Of a stretch of DNA of 64,000 nucleotides, positions 25,976 to 33,696 are shown one piece after another. Location of the stretch: positions 79,688 through 143,687 of the forward strand of contig NZ_SSMQ01000027.1 in assembly GCF_005144585.1 (NCBI RefSeq), written 5' to 3'. Each line of letters begins with the position of its first letter. Within the stretch, counting starts at the first letter, position 1. The notes under the pieces were generated by a model. It saw only the letters and a list, made by a program, of their open reading frames with translations, did not search any database and was not told where the DNA came from. The translations under genes and the position numbers were made by a program. Source of the DNA: Polyangium fumosum. Its GTDB lineage: Bacteria; Myxococcota_A; Polyangia; Polyangiales; Polyangiaceae.

Positions 25976-26440
25976 CTACCTCGCCCCGCGCCCGAGCGGC
26001 ACGTGCGCCTGTGAATACGTTCGCTTCTCCCGCACCTTGCCCCCCTCGAAATGCAGCACGTCGAGCCCCTGCCAGGCGAAGACCCGCCCAACCACCCCGC
26101 GAAACACCAGGTTCCTCACCTCGGCGAGCCCGGGCAGCGCCGCCTGCCCGCCTTCGAGCTCGTGCCGGCAGGTCCAGCGCACCATTGCTTTGCCGGCCTC
26201 CTCGTCGAGCAGCCGGTCCTCCGCGAGGAATGAGATCTTGCCGAATTCTCCGCGGAACTGCGGCTCGAATGCCGCGCGGATCTTCCCCTTGCCGCGGTGC
26301 TCTTTGCCGTTGTACGTCACGTAGAGCGCGTCCTCCGTGAAATGATGCATCACGGCGTCGAGGTCGTTCCGGTTGAACGCGTCGAGGAAGCCGTCGACGA
26401 GGACGAGCAAATCGTCACGGGAGAGCGCGTGGATCGCCAT
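25976..26440 (-). CDS. SnoaL-like / NTF2-fold protein
   Basis: A 154-residue protein with the SnoaL-like pattern: LVDGFLDAFNRNDLDAVMHHFTEDALYVTYNG, then GKGKIRAAFEPQF, MVRWTCRHEL and WQGLDVLHFEGGKVREKRTYSQA. These are small cone-shaped alpha+beta folds that bind hydrophobic ligands or act as isomerases. A ketosteroid-isomerase-like activity cannot be inferred without more data. ATG 26440 begins MAIHALSRDD. An ATG four codons earlier at 26452 is equally possible, and neither has a strong ribosome site. The gene is divergent from the SRAP gene and lies upstream of the Asp-box lipoproteins. Confidence 0.82.
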   Translation of the reverse strand: MAIHALSRDDLLVLVDGFLDAFNRNDLDAVMHHFTEDALYVTYNGKEHRGKGKIRAAFEPQFRGEFGKISFLAEDRLLDEEAGKAMVRWTCRHELEGGQAALPGLAEVRNLVFRGVVGRVFAWQGLDVLHFEGGKVREKRTYSQAHVPLGRGAR

Positions 26441-26629
26441 CGGCCGCGGCATCGTCGCCGCCGCTCGCTCCCTTGTCAACACGCGCGCTCGCCGCGCGGG
26501 GGCCTCGCATCCTCCTTCCCACGCGCGCCCCTTCCTGTGGTACGAACGCCCCGCGGCGCGCCTGTCCTCGCGGGCGGGGGTTCGCCGCGTACACCCGACG
26601 CGCCGCCTCTCGGTTTTTCGGATGTTCCC

Positions 26630-27322
26630 ATGTGTGGCCGATACACCCTGACGAACGTAGCGCCGAACCTCCTCGGCCCCCTTTTCGGGGTCCTCGACGT
26701 CCCGCTCCTCTCGCCGCGCTTCAATGTCGCGCCCACCCAGGACATGCCCGTCGTGCGTGTCCTCGCGCCCGGCGCGCCGCGCACGATCGAGCTCGCCCGC
26801 TGGGGCCTCGTCCCTTCGTGGGCGAAGGACATCTCGATCGGCGATCGCATGATCAACGCCCGCGTCGAGACCGCCGCCGAGAAGCCCGCGTACCGATCGA
26901 GCTTCAAGTCGAAGCGTTGCCTCGTCGTCACGGACGGCTTCTACGAGTGGAAAAAGCTCGGCACCGCCAAGAAGCAGCCTTGCCGCATCCACATGCCGGA
27001 CGAGAAGCCCTTCGCCTTCGCCGGCCTCTGGGCGCGCTGGAAGAACGCCGAGGGCAGCGCGCTCGACACCTTCACCATCCTGACGGCCGAGGCCCGCGCC
27101 GCCGTGGCCGACGTGCACGATCGCATGCCCGTCATCCTCGCCGCGGACGCCTACGGCCCCTGGCTCGATCCCGAGGAGCAACGCGCCGATGTTCTCCAGG
27201 CGATGGTCGCCGCGCGCGTGGGCGCCGACCTCGTCGTGACGCCCGTCTCCACGCGCGTCAACAACCCGCGCAACGAGGGACCGGAGAACGTGCGCCCCCT
27301 TTTCGCGCAGGATTTGCCGTGA
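26630..27322 (+). CDS. yedK: SRAP domain protein (YedK/HMCES-type abasic-site DNA-protein crosslinker)
   Basis: A 230-residue SRAP protein. The start is fixed by the invariant MCGRYTLT, since Cys2 must become the N-terminal residue after Met removal to form the thiazolidine crosslink with abasic sites in single-stranded DNA. Other active-site residues are Asn76 (MINARVE), Glu106 (TDGFYEWKK) and His163 (DVHDRMP), in the expected order and spacing. PRFNVAPTQ at 30-38 is also diagnostic. The length is normal for YedK. The protein shields abasic sites at stalled forks. A LexA-type operator was not recognised in the 190-bp divergent region upstream. Confidence 0.95.
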   Translation: MCGRYTLTNVAPNLLGPLFGVLDVPLLSPRFNVAPTQDMPVVRVLAPGAPRTIELARWGLVPSWAKDISIGDRMINARVETAAEKPAYRSSFKSKRCLVVTDGFYEWKKLGTAKKQPCRIHMPDEKPFAFAGLWARWKNAEGSALDTFTILTAEARAAVADVHDRMPVILAADAYGPWLDPEEQRADVLQAMVAARVGADLVVTPVSTRVNNPRNEGPENVRPLFAQDLP

Positions 27323-27544
27323 TCGCGCGACGTGCGAGGGGCGCGGACATCAGTGCGATGTCCAGGCATCAGCGCGGCTCGCGCGGGACGGACCTCCGGC
27401 GCGCGATCTTTGCGCGACACGCGCCACCTTCGCGCGTCATCTGCTCAATCGGGCCCTTCCCGACCGCACCCATGCCGTGGCATAAGAATTGTTTAAGTTG
27501 GTGGCGAATCCCCTGAACCCCCCGCCCCCCGGAGGAGGTACCTC

Positions 27545-28492
27545 ATGTCCGCATTCGCCCTCGTCGCCGAAACCGATCCAATCCTCTCTGCCGCCCAGGT
27601 CGCCGTCGTCGACGCCCTCGGCCTCGTCCCGCTCGTGGCGCAGGACGGCGAGCGCGCCATCTGGCTGCTCCGCCGCTTCGGCACCCCGGCGCTCCTCATC
27701 ACGTCGCTCTCGCTCCCGGTCGTCGACGGGTTCGAGGTGCTCGACTGGCTGCGCGCGCGCATCAGCGGTCGCAGCGCGAAGGTCATCGTCACCTCGCCCT
27801 TCCCCGAGCTCCGCGCCTTCGCCGGCGCGCTGCGCGAGCACCTCGGCATCAGCGCCATCCTGCCTCGGAACGCCTCGCCGGACACGCTCCGGAGCCTCGC
27901 CGAGGCCTTGCTGAAGGGCGCAGAGCTGCCGGCGCCGCTCTCGGAGGCCGCGCGCTCGACGCCGGTCCATTCCGTCCGCTCGATGCAGGAAGGGCCGCGA
28001 GATCCACGCCTCGACTGGTTCGTCCGGTCGGCCGCGGAGGAGCTGCACGCGTCGGTGGCGCTCGCGATGGTGGCCCAGGGGGAGGGCCGCGCTCTGATCT
28101 CGGCCGTGGGGATGGATGCGCGCAGGTGGCCGGTGCTCGGGGGAATCGGCCGGCACGTGCTCGGGGCAGGGGAGACGCTCGTCGTGTCGGACGCGTTCGC
28201 GCATCCGTTCTTCCAGGGCGACGTATCGGTGATGGAGGGGCTCGTGCGGGGTTTCGCGGCAGCGCCGGTGCTCGACGCGGCGGGCCGCACGCGGGGCATG
28301 CTCTGCGTGATCGAGCCGAAGGCGCGCCTGCGCATCGGTCCGGAGGGCCTCGTGCGTCTCGCCGAGCGCGCGCGCCTCATCGGCACGGCAATCCCCAACA
28401 TCGAGCCCGGTGTCGGCCGCCTCCTCCGCGCCAGCCGCCGCCGGATCATCGAAGCGATGCCGGACAGCGCGCCCATCTCGAGCCCGCGGTAG
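27545..28492 (+). CDS. Pseudo-receiver plus GAF domain signalling protein
   Basis: A 315-residue protein with GGAGGAGG upstream of ATG 27545. Residues 1-125 follow a response-regulator receiver fold: ALVAETDPILSAAQVAVVDA, then PALLITSLSLPVVDGFEVLDWL and VIVTSP. The phosphoacceptor position, four residues before Pro58, is Ser54 instead of Asp, so phosphotransfer is unlikely. Residues about 150-290 resemble a GAF sensor domain (LDWFVRSAAEELHASVALAMVAQGEGR, ARRWPVLGGIGRHVLGAGETLVV, GFAAAPVLDAAGRTRGMLCVIE). No output domain follows, so it probably works by protein-protein contact. It begins a same-strand cluster with STAS-like, oxygenase and cNMP-binding genes. Confidence 0.78.
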   Translation: MSAFALVAETDPILSAAQVAVVDALGLVPLVAQDGERAIWLLRRFGTPALLITSLSLPVVDGFEVLDWLRARISGRSAKVIVTSPFPELRAFAGALREHLGISAILPRNASPDTLRSLAEALLKGAELPAPLSEAARSTPVHSVRSMQEGPRDPRLDWFVRSAAEELHASVALAMVAQGEGRALISAVGMDARRWPVLGGIGRHVLGAGETLVVSDAFAHPFFQGDVSVMEGLVRGFAAAPVLDAAGRTRGMLCVIEPKARLRIGPEGLVRLAERARLIGTAIPNIEPGVGRLLRASRRRIIEAMPDSAPISSPR

Positions 28493-28581
28493 TCGACCTT
28501 CCTCCCCGCAAAACCGAGGGTTCTACGCGGAAATGCTGGCCGAAGCTGGCCTTCCGCCTTGGATTCCGGTATCAGTGGCGC

Positions 28582-29184
28582 ATGCCCCCGGCAGGCCCCC
28601 CGCGAACTCATTCCAGTGCGGAAGACCACGTCCGCTGGAGTAGGGGGGAGCTGCGTATCAAGGTCACCGACGACGTCGTCTACGAGCAGGTCAGCGGTTA
28701 CCTCGAAAAAGAGGTGGTGAGTAAAATCACGCACCCTATCGACAAGCTGATCAGCCAGGGCGCGAAACCCATCATCTTCAACGATTGGTGGGAGCTCAGC
28801 GGCTACGACTCCGATGCGCGCCTCAAGCTGACGGATTGGATCTTCTGGATCCGCGGCAAGATTGTGGGCAGCCACATCCTCGTCCGCTCGAAGATCGTCA
28901 GCATGGGCGTCTCGATCGCGAACCTCGCGCTCGGTGGAATGCTCACGGTCTACACCGATCGGCAGGAGTTCACGCTCGCGTACCATCGCGCCTTACGGCA
29001 GAGCATGAAGCCGCCGCACACGTCGCCGTCCTCGGCGTCGAGCCCCGCCTCGATGGGTGCGCCCGCGTCCACGGCGACCCCGCCGGCCTCGCAGACCTCC
29101 GCCGGGGTCGCCGCGTCGCCGAGCGGATCCTCGCCGGGGTCCTCGCACGACGACCCGGTGCGGCCTCCCCGCTCGATCCGCTGA
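28582..29184 (+). CDS. STAS/SpoIIAA-like hypothetical protein with disordered tail
   Basis: A 200-residue protein. Residues 15-135 (GELRIKVTDDVVYEQVSGYLE, KPIIFNDWWELSGYDSDARLKLTDWIFWIRGK, VGSHILVRSKIVSMGVSIANLALG) have the alternating strand-helix pattern of STAS-like or SpoIIAA-like domains, by inspection only. The tail (about 145-200) is a Ser/Pro/Ala-rich disordered stretch. ATG 28582 lacks a convincing ribosome site. The frame is open further upstream but overlaps the preceding gene. The gene may be related in fold to 32013-32459. The role is unknown, perhaps a partner in the local signalling cluster. Confidence 0.55.
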   Translation: MPPAGPPRTHSSAEDHVRWSRGELRIKVTDDVVYEQVSGYLEKEVVSKITHPIDKLISQGAKPIIFNDWWELSGYDSDARLKLTDWIFWIRGKIVGSHILVRSKIVSMGVSIANLALGGMLTVYTDRQEFTLAYHRALRQSMKPPHTSPSSASSPASMGAPASTATPPASQTSAGVAASPSGSSPGSSHDDPVRPPRSIR

Positions 29185-29291
29185 TACGCCGTGGGCGGCG
29201 CGCGGGGTGGGGTGGCAAGAGGCAATGACCTGCCTTTGGGCATTCCGTGGCGTCCGTCCGGCATGATAGGAGTCGGAGAGGAGAGGCGGCC

Positions 29292-30536
29292 ATGAGCACC
29301 GACAGCCCCAGGCTGCATCCCGACATCCCTGAAGGCGCGGCCGTGCCGCGTGTGCCGACGTGGTACGTCGATCGAACGGCGGCGCGTGAGCGCTTCGGCG
29401 AGGCCGTCGACTCGTTCGGGCCTTTCCTCATGCGCGGCGACCCGCCTGCGGACGAGCTCGTCGCCGTGTTGAACGAGCTTCGCCCTGCGCAGGCGAACCG
29501 CATGCTCCAGCAGGCGCTCGACGAGGGCATCACCAGCGTCCGCCGCCCGCCGCGCGCGTTCGTGCAGTTCTTCCGGCAGATCGACGAGATCCCGCTCTGG
29601 CTCGACTGGGACAAACTCGACCGCGGCGGCCGCGCCGTGTTACGCACCGGCCCGCTCGGCGCGGTCGTCCTCGCCTGTTACTCGCTCCCGCTCTCCTATG
29701 CCTCGCCGGATGGTTCCAAGCCCCTCACGGCCTCGGGTCGCCTCGTCCAGCGCGCCTCCCGCAGGCTCACCGAGACGGCGCGTTTCCTCGTGGAGACGTG
29801 CCGCCCGGGGGGCCTCCGTCGTGGCGCCGAGGGCTTCAAGATCACGATCCGCGTCCGGCTCATGCACGCCCAGGTGCGCAGGCTCCTGCTTCAGCGCAAA
29901 TCCTGGCCCTACGAGCGCTGGGGCATCCCCGTGAACCAGGCGTACATGGCCGGGACGAACGTGCTCTTCTCGTCCGTCCTCATCGAGGGCCTGTCCAAGC
30001 TCGGCTACGAGGTCCCCCAGGCCGAGCGCGACGACATCGTCCAGCTCTGGCGTTACGGCGGCCTGCTCAGCGGCGTCGATTCGACGATCTGCGCGGCCAC
30101 GGAGGCCGAGGGCCTGCGCCTCATCCGGCTGATCCATGCGGTGATGGATCCGCCGGACGACGACTCGCGCGCGCTCGTGAAGGCGCTCATGGAGGCGCCG
30201 CTCGAGCTCGCGAAGAGCCCGGCGCAGAAGGCGGTGGCGCAGCGGCTCGTGGATCTGCTCTACGGTCTGTCGCGGCACCTCGTCGGCGAGGACCTGGCGA
30301 ACACGCTCGCGTATCCGCGCACCTCGTGGCGCCACGTCGCGCCGGTGCTCCGGGGGATGAACATGATGATGAACTCCTTCCAGCGCCGGGTGCCCGAGAG
30401 CCGCGACGCGCTCTATCGGTTTGGGCTCGAAGCTTGGGAGAGGGTCATCGAGAACGGCCTCGCCGGCATCCCGGCGGCGTTCGATTTCCGCAAGGCGACC
30501 GTGGGGGATCAGGGAGGTCCGACGCATGCTCCGTGA
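29292..30536 (+). CDS. MpaB/Lcp-like haem oxygenase family protein (DUF2236)
   Basis: A 414-residue protein with the DUF2236 pattern: PLWLDWDKLDRGGRAVLRTGPLG, ITIRVRLMHAQVRRLLL (Arg and His of the conserved R-x-x-H-x-x-V-R core), GIPVNQAYMAGTNVLFSSV and DIVQLWRYGGLLSGVD. The family includes latex-clearing protein Lcp, a b-type haem dioxygenase that cleaves polyisoprene, and fungal MpaB. The substrate here is unknown. No signal peptide is evident, unlike secreted Lcp. ATG 29292 has GGAGAGG upstream. The last 11 bp overlap the start of the cNMP-binding methyltransferase gene, which implies coexpression. Confidence 0.85.
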   Translation: MSTDSPRLHPDIPEGAAVPRVPTWYVDRTAARERFGEAVDSFGPFLMRGDPPADELVAVLNELRPAQANRMLQQALDEGITSVRRPPRAFVQFFRQIDEIPLWLDWDKLDRGGRAVLRTGPLGAVVLACYSLPLSYASPDGSKPLTASGRLVQRASRRLTETARFLVETCRPGGLRRGAEGFKITIRVRLMHAQVRRLLLQRKSWPYERWGIPVNQAYMAGTNVLFSSVLIEGLSKLGYEVPQAERDDIVQLWRYGGLLSGVDSTICAATEAEGLRLIRLIHAVMDPPDDDSRALVKALMEAPLELAKSPAQKAVAQRLVDLLYGLSRHLVGEDLANTLAYPRTSWRHVAPVLRGMNMMMNSFQRRVPESRDALYRFGLEAWERVIENGLAGIPAAFDFRKATVGDQGGPTHAP

Positions 30537-32010
30537 CAAGCTGAGTTTCCTGGGGGATCAGGACATCGAGCTCCTGCTCCGTTCGAGCCAGAGGCGTCAC
30601 GTCGTGCGCGGCGAGACCATCGTCCGGGAGGGCCAGAGCCCCGAGGCGATCTTCCTCGTGCAAGAGGGCTTCATCTCGGTCCGCGCCGGCGGCGTCACGG
30701 TCGGCTACTTCGGCCCGGGGCAGATCCTCGGCGAGATCTCCTTCCTCGAACGGCGCAGCGCGAGCGCCACTGTCGTCGCCGAGGGCGACGCCGTCCTGAA
30801 CCGCATCGACAACGCCGACCTCGAGGCCCTCCTCTCCGCGCACCCCGACCTCGCGGCCCGCTTCTATCGCTCGCTCGCGGTGAGTTTGTCCCGCCGCGTG
30901 CGCGCCTTGAGCGGCAGCCTCACGAAGCTCCGCGGCCAGCGCTCGCACAAGGCGCGTTACGGCCAGCTCTCGGCGCGGCACGTCCCTTCGAGCCTGGTCG
31001 ACGGCCTCACGGGCGTCTTGCGTGAAGTCCAGCGCGTCGAGGAGTCGCTCGCGGCGCGCCGGATGGCGTCGGATGCGGCGGCGCGCGTGGTCGCGTCTTC
31101 GTGTGATCGTGTGGTCGCCTTGCTCGAAGAGCACACCACGGAGAAGGCGCTGCTCGCGATCAGCGTCGACGACCTCCTCACGTTCCGGGACATCAGCCGC
31201 TTGCGCGAGGGCGTCGGCAGCTTCGTCTTCCGCATCTGCTTCGCGCTGCTCATGTCGAGCGCGACGATCGCGCGCCTCTACGACAAACCCGGCGGTGTCG
31301 CCGAGGACGACGAGACGCGCCGCGCGATCGCCGACGCGGATGCCGAGGGCGACGGCCTCATCGGCCCGCTCGTCGACCGGTGGTTCCTCGATCGCGCTGT
31401 CTGCCGGGCACGCCGCGACAGCCGCAAGGCGATGGTCGCCGAGATCGTCCGTCGCGCCACCGAGCACGCGGGCCCTGGCTCGTTCCTCGTGACGAGCATC
31501 GGGAGCGGCGGCGGCGACGAGCTGCTCGATGCGATGGACGAGGCGGGCGAGGGCGTCCTCGCGGCGACGTGCATCGACCCGGATCCGGACGCGCTTCGCC
31601 GGGGCAACCACCTGGCCTCGGAGGCGGGGCACGCCTCGTCGATGACGTTCCTTTGCGCGGAGCCCTTGAGCCTCTCCGGCTCGGGCTCGGAGATCTTCCT
31701 TGGACCGCAGCACATGGTCTACGCGCTCTGCTTCTTCGATTACCTCTCGGACGACGACGCGGTGGCGCTGCTCGACTGGATCTGGGGCCACCTCGCGCCT
31801 TCGGGGAGGGCCGTATGGACGGCGCTTGGCCCGGACCTCACGGATTTGCCGATGATGGAGCACCTGCTCGAATGGGCCGTCGTCCCGCGCGACGCCCCGG
31901 CGATCCGCGCGCTCGTCTCGCGCTCGCGTTTTGGCCGTGCGGTCGAGGTCCAGCCGCTCGAGGGCTCTTCGCTCCACATGGTCACGTGCACGCGGGAGTC
32001 GGCTCCGTGA
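30526..32010 (+). CDS. Cyclic-nucleotide-binding domain fused to a SAM-dependent methyltransferase
   Basis: A 494-residue protein; GGGAGG precedes ATG 30526. Residues 8-125 form a CRP-type sensor domain (SSQRRHVVRGETIVREGQSP, AIFLVQEGFISVRAGG, PGQILGEISFLERRSASATV). The middle is helical. Residues about 320-490 are a Rossmann methyltransferase with motif I LVTSIGSGGGDELLDA, acidic ATCIDPDPDAL, and YALCFFDYLSDDDAVALLDW. Similar fusions are sometimes annotated as 3-hydroxypalmitate methyl ester (extracellular factor) synthesis proteins, recalled from annotation practice and not checked. It could make a signal molecule under cyclic-nucleotide control. It overlaps the upstream oxygenase gene and is followed by a STAS-like gene within three bases. 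Confidence 0.8.
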   Translation: MLRDKLSFLGDQDIELLLRSSQRRHVVRGETIVREGQSPEAIFLVQEGFISVRAGGVTVGYFGPGQILGEISFLERRSASATVVAEGDAVLNRIDNADLEALLSAHPDLAARFYRSLAVSLSRRVRALSGSLTKLRGQRSHKARYGQLSARHVPSSLVDGLTGVLREVQRVEESLAARRMASDAAARVVASSCDRVVALLEEHTTEKALLAISVDDLLTFRDISRLREGVGSFVFRICFALLMSSATIARLYDKPGGVAEDDETRRAIADADAEGDGLIGPLVDRWFLDRAVCRARRDSRKAMVAEIVRRATEHAGPGSFLVTSIGSGGGDELLDAMDEAGEGVLAATCIDPDPDALRRGNHLASEAGHASSMTFLCAEPLSLSGSGSEIFLGPQHMVYALCFFDYLSDDDAVALLDWIWGHLAPSGRAVWTALGPDLTDLPMMEHLLEWAVVPRDAPAIRALVSRSRFGRAVEVQPLEGSSLHMVTCTRESAP

Positions 32011-32012
32011 CC

Positions 32013-32459
32013 ATGATCCCGTCGAGCCGCGGCGGGCCCAAGGAGGTCTACCGCAACCCGTACATGGTCGTGCGGCACGACGTGACCCGAAAGCTCCTGA
32101 TCGTGACCCGCACGAGCGTCTCGTACCCCAGCATCGAGACCTTGCGGGACACGTTCGTCGAAATGGAGACGGCGATCGGATACGTCTCGCGTCCGCGGAC
32201 GATGTTGCTCATCGACGCGCGCCCGGCGCCGCCGCGGAACGACCCTGACTTCGAGGCGGAGTTCGGGCGACTGCGAAAGCACTTCTTGCGGGAGTTCCAG
32301 AAGATCGCGACGCTGGTGCAGACGGCGGTGGGGATCCTGCAGGTGACGCGGCAGGTGCGCGCGGACGAGCGGCCGACGGGGGTGTTCACGGATCCGAGCG
32401 AGGCGCTGGCGTACCTCGGGGTGGTGCTGGAGCCGGAGCGGATTGACGTGCGGGGGTAG
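32013..32459 (+). CDS. STAS/SpoIIAA-like hypothetical protein
   Basis: A 148-residue protein. The pattern YMVVRHDVTRKLLIVTRTSV, SIETLRDTFVEMETAIGYVSRPRTMLLIDARPAPP and FQKIATLVQTAVGILQVTRQVRA suggests a small alpha/beta domain of the SpoIIAA/STAS type, in which DARPAPPRND would occupy the region of the regulatory Ser or Asp. An in-frame GTG at 32007, overlapping the previous stop region, is an alternative start with GGGAG upstream. The close spacing to the cNMP-binding methyltransferase gene indicates one transcript. The function is inferred only from the fold. Confidence 0.6.
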   Translation: MIPSSRGGPKEVYRNPYMVVRHDVTRKLLIVTRTSVSYPSIETLRDTFVEMETAIGYVSRPRTMLLIDARPAPPRNDPDFEAEFGRLRKHFLREFQKIATLVQTAVGILQVTRQVRADERPTGVFTDPSEALAYLGVVLEPERIDVRG

Positions 32460-32474
32460 GGTGGTGGCCCCGTT

Positions 32475-32651
32475 TCATCCCCGATGAGTCGATAGCCCCT
32501 TGGTTTGCGCGTGCAGGGCGACCTCGTCGAGGAGCCCAGGAAGCGAAGCGAGCCCGCTCAGCTCTTCGAGCGTCGACCAGGAGAGAGCAACGCTCTCTCC
32601 CTCGCGTGGCTCCGCGGCACCGCTCACGTGATGGGCAAAAAACGACCACAC
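32475..32651 (-). pseudogene. Possible remnant of a Nudix-like gene
   Basis: Inside the 297-bp gap, one minus-strand frame reads VWSFFAHHVSGAAEPREGES, then VALSWSTLEELSGLASLPGL, and runs to a stop at 32475. It looks like the C-terminal strand-helix of a Nudix hydrolase (FxAHHVSG, ExEALxWxxLEEL). Immediately upstream of the fragment is a TGA, and no Nudix box is present, so the 5' part is missing. Codon composition looks protein-like, but 58 residues is too short for a firm call. Confidence 0.3.
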
Positions 32652-32756
32652 GCACGAAGCGCTTCATGACAAGACTTTTTACCTGGTCCCCCTTCCCACC
32701 CGCCACCCCTTCCGTTACCTTCCCCGCCGCGGGGGAGAGAGGACAAACGGGAGGGT

Positions 32757-33524
32757 ATGCCTTCGAAGCAAGTCACGGATCGCCAAAAGAGCGCCGACGC
32801 GGTCGCCATGGCCGCCGAAGTCCACGCGGACCGCGTCCATACCGCGCTCACCACGCTCCTTTCCCCCTATCTCGCCCAGGCCGCCGGCGAGACCATGCCC
32901 GACGTCGCTGTCCTCGTGCGCCTCTTCTCCCGCGCCCTCCGCGCGACGAAAGAGCAAATGGTCATGGCCGACGAAGCGCACGAGGCCGAGCTCGGCGATG
33001 ACGAACCTGCTCGCAAGGCGCGCGACCAGGCATTCGAGGAGCTTTATGCCGAGCTCGTCACGCAGCGCGAGGTATTGACGGGTCTTTATGGGGCGGCCGT
33101 GGCGGCGCGGACCATGCCGAGCGAAACCCCCCGGGACCCGGTTGTCCTGGCGCGATTCTCGCGGACCGTTGAGAAAAACCTCGCCGAGATCTCCCTGCCG
33201 CCGTCGCGCGTCAAAGGCGCGACCCTCAATGCCGCCGACGTGAAGGCGACCCTTGCAGGGCTGCGCGAGGCACTGGAGACGCGCATCGAGGCCGTGGCGC
33301 GCGAGGTGCGCGAGGCGCAGACCACGCAGATCGCCAAGCGACAATCGATGGAAGGCTACGACGGCATGTTCGGCGGCGTCGCCGGGCTCCTGAGCCACCT
33401 GCTCCTCGTCGCAGGGGACCGAGACCTCGCCGCCCAGGTGAAGCCTTCCGCGCGGAGACCGGGGCAGACCGCGGCCCAGGCCGACGAGAAGCCGGAGCCT
33501 TCCGCGAGCCAAACGACCGGCTGA
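32757..33524 (+). CDS. Hypothetical helical protein
   Basis: A 255-residue protein with GGGAGG just upstream of ATG 32757. It is almost wholly helical, rich in Ala, Glu, Arg and Leu (DRVHTALTTLLSPYLAQAAG, ALRATKEQMVMADEAHEAEL, LREALETRIEAVAREVREAQTT), and ends in a disordered Ser/Pro tail. There is no signal peptide and no membrane segment. No family is recognised. The gene is convergent with the TPR gene at 33697-35100 across a hairpin. Confidence 0.68.
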   Translation: MPSKQVTDRQKSADAVAMAAEVHADRVHTALTTLLSPYLAQAAGETMPDVAVLVRLFSRALRATKEQMVMADEAHEAELGDDEPARKARDQAFEELYAELVTQREVLTGLYGAAVAARTMPSETPRDPVVLARFSRTVEKNLAEISLPPSRVKGATLNAADVKATLAGLREALETRIEAVAREVREAQTTQIAKRQSMEGYDGMFGGVAGLLSHLLLVAGDRDLAAQVKPSARRPGQTAAQADEKPEPSASQTTG

Positions 33525-33614
33525 ACCGTCGTCAGCGCCCTCCGCAGCGCCCGCGGACGCCTCTGGCAACGGGCGAGCCCCGTCCACGAGGCTCGGGTCT
33601 GTGCGTGGGGAAAC

Positions 33615-33636
33615 AGCCCCCGCCTTCCCGGGGGCT
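33615..33636. terminator. Hairpin between convergent genes
   Basis: A perfect 8-bp stem, AGCCCCCG/CGGGGGCT, with the six-base loop CCTTCC. It lies between the stops of the helical hypothetical gene and the TPR gene. There is no clear T-tract on either side, so a role as a bidirectional terminator is only likely. Confidence 0.4.
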
Positions 33637-33696
33637 GCGGACGGGGCTGGGGGTTTTCACGAAGCCTTCACGGCGGCCGTTTTGGCCCCTGGGCCT

